A DNA stretch of 62,000 nucleotides from Gnetum montanum. Taxonomy: Eukaryota; Streptophyta; Gnetopsida; Gnetales; Gnetaceae. The position numbers and the translations under genes were made by a program. The notes beneath the pieces were generated by a model that was not told the origin of the DNA, ran no database searches, and was given only the letters and a program-made list of their open reading frames with translations. The stretch covers positions 323,728-385,727 of the forward strand of contig MNCI01008581.1 in the NCBI GenBank assembly GCA_015680685.1. The letters are read 5' to 3'. Below, one piece after another: positions 61,971 to 62,000 of the stretch (its first letter is position 1; each line of letters opens with the position of its first letter).

Positions 61971-62000
61971 AGTCTATGAGGAATTTGAAGGACTATTGGG

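Larger units (their letters stand above)
53535..62000 (-). mobile_element. Element 6: Athila-like element on the minus strand, cut by the window edge
   Basis: From right to left on the minus strand: protease region (about 61470-61970), RT, RNase H, integrase (to about 58600), the shared 3' block (about 57500-58300), a 2.1-kb 3' ORF (about 54620-56723), a 3' tail with the same closing sequence as element 5 (ctcaaggatgag before the polypurine tract) and a 3' LTR (53535-54403). Gag and the 5' LTR would lie beyond 62000. It is the only member here with a long ORF between pol and the LTR. Confidence 0.8.

Noticed and set aside
1-62000. CRISPR arrays, bacterial operons, phage or tRNA/rRNA genes.
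   Set aside because: No regular spacer array, Shine-Dalgarno-linked gene clusters or RNA gene signatures were seen; the content is plant nuclear.

Overview
The window looks like a repeat-rich stretch of nuclear DNA from a seed plant. Almost all recognisable coding sequence is decayed Ty3/gypsy LTR-retrotransposon. Only one host gene looks intact, an intronless DUF761 (cotton-fibre-type) gene at 35610-36308. There are no rRNA, tRNA, CRISPR or prokaryotic signatures. The species cannot be named from the sequence. All assignments come from reading motifs; no database search was run.

Layout from left to right. (1) About 1-8240 is a Tat-type gypsy relic on the + strand. It has RT with an internal 387-bp tandem duplication, two RNase H regions, integrase, a 38-bp tandem-repeat tail and a probable LTR. 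(2) At about 8240 it abuts a 5'-truncated Athila-like relic (element 2), whose 3' LTR (12196-12503 plus 22417-22970) is split by a nested element. (3) That nested element is a full-length Athila-like element (element 3, 12504-22411) with the 5-bp target duplication tttat. Its gag-pol is one 2,074-residue frame without a frameshift, interrupted only by stop codons. (4) Element 4 (23078-29675, target duplication gtggg) carries gag but no pol. It is a TR-GAG-type non-autonomous element, and its 3' LTR is split by a solo LTR (28442-29285). (5) The low-copy region 29676-39460 holds the DUF761 gene and two short 5'-truncated retroposon insertions with 18-20 bp target duplications. (6) Element 5 (39466-49490) is a full-length Athila-like element. 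(7) 49491-53534 is AT-rich and contains a broken minus-strand gene for a coiled-coil protein with a CCHC knuckle. (8) Element 6 lies on the minus strand from its 3' LTR (53535-54403) to the right edge, where gag and the 5' LTR are cut off. Between pol and the 3' LTR it has a 2.1-kb coiled-coil ORF in the env position.

Elements 2-6 form one related group. They share TGATGA...CATCA LTR ends, tRNA-Asp-type primer-binding sites where visible, GATATC-rich palindromes in U3, a conserved pol C-terminus and a conserved 3' block. Gag-only element 4 carries the LTR, PBS, gag and 3' block but no enzymes, so autonomous relatives probably mobilised it. Most inactivating changes in the proteins fit C-to-T decay, as expected of methylated, silenced plant repeats.
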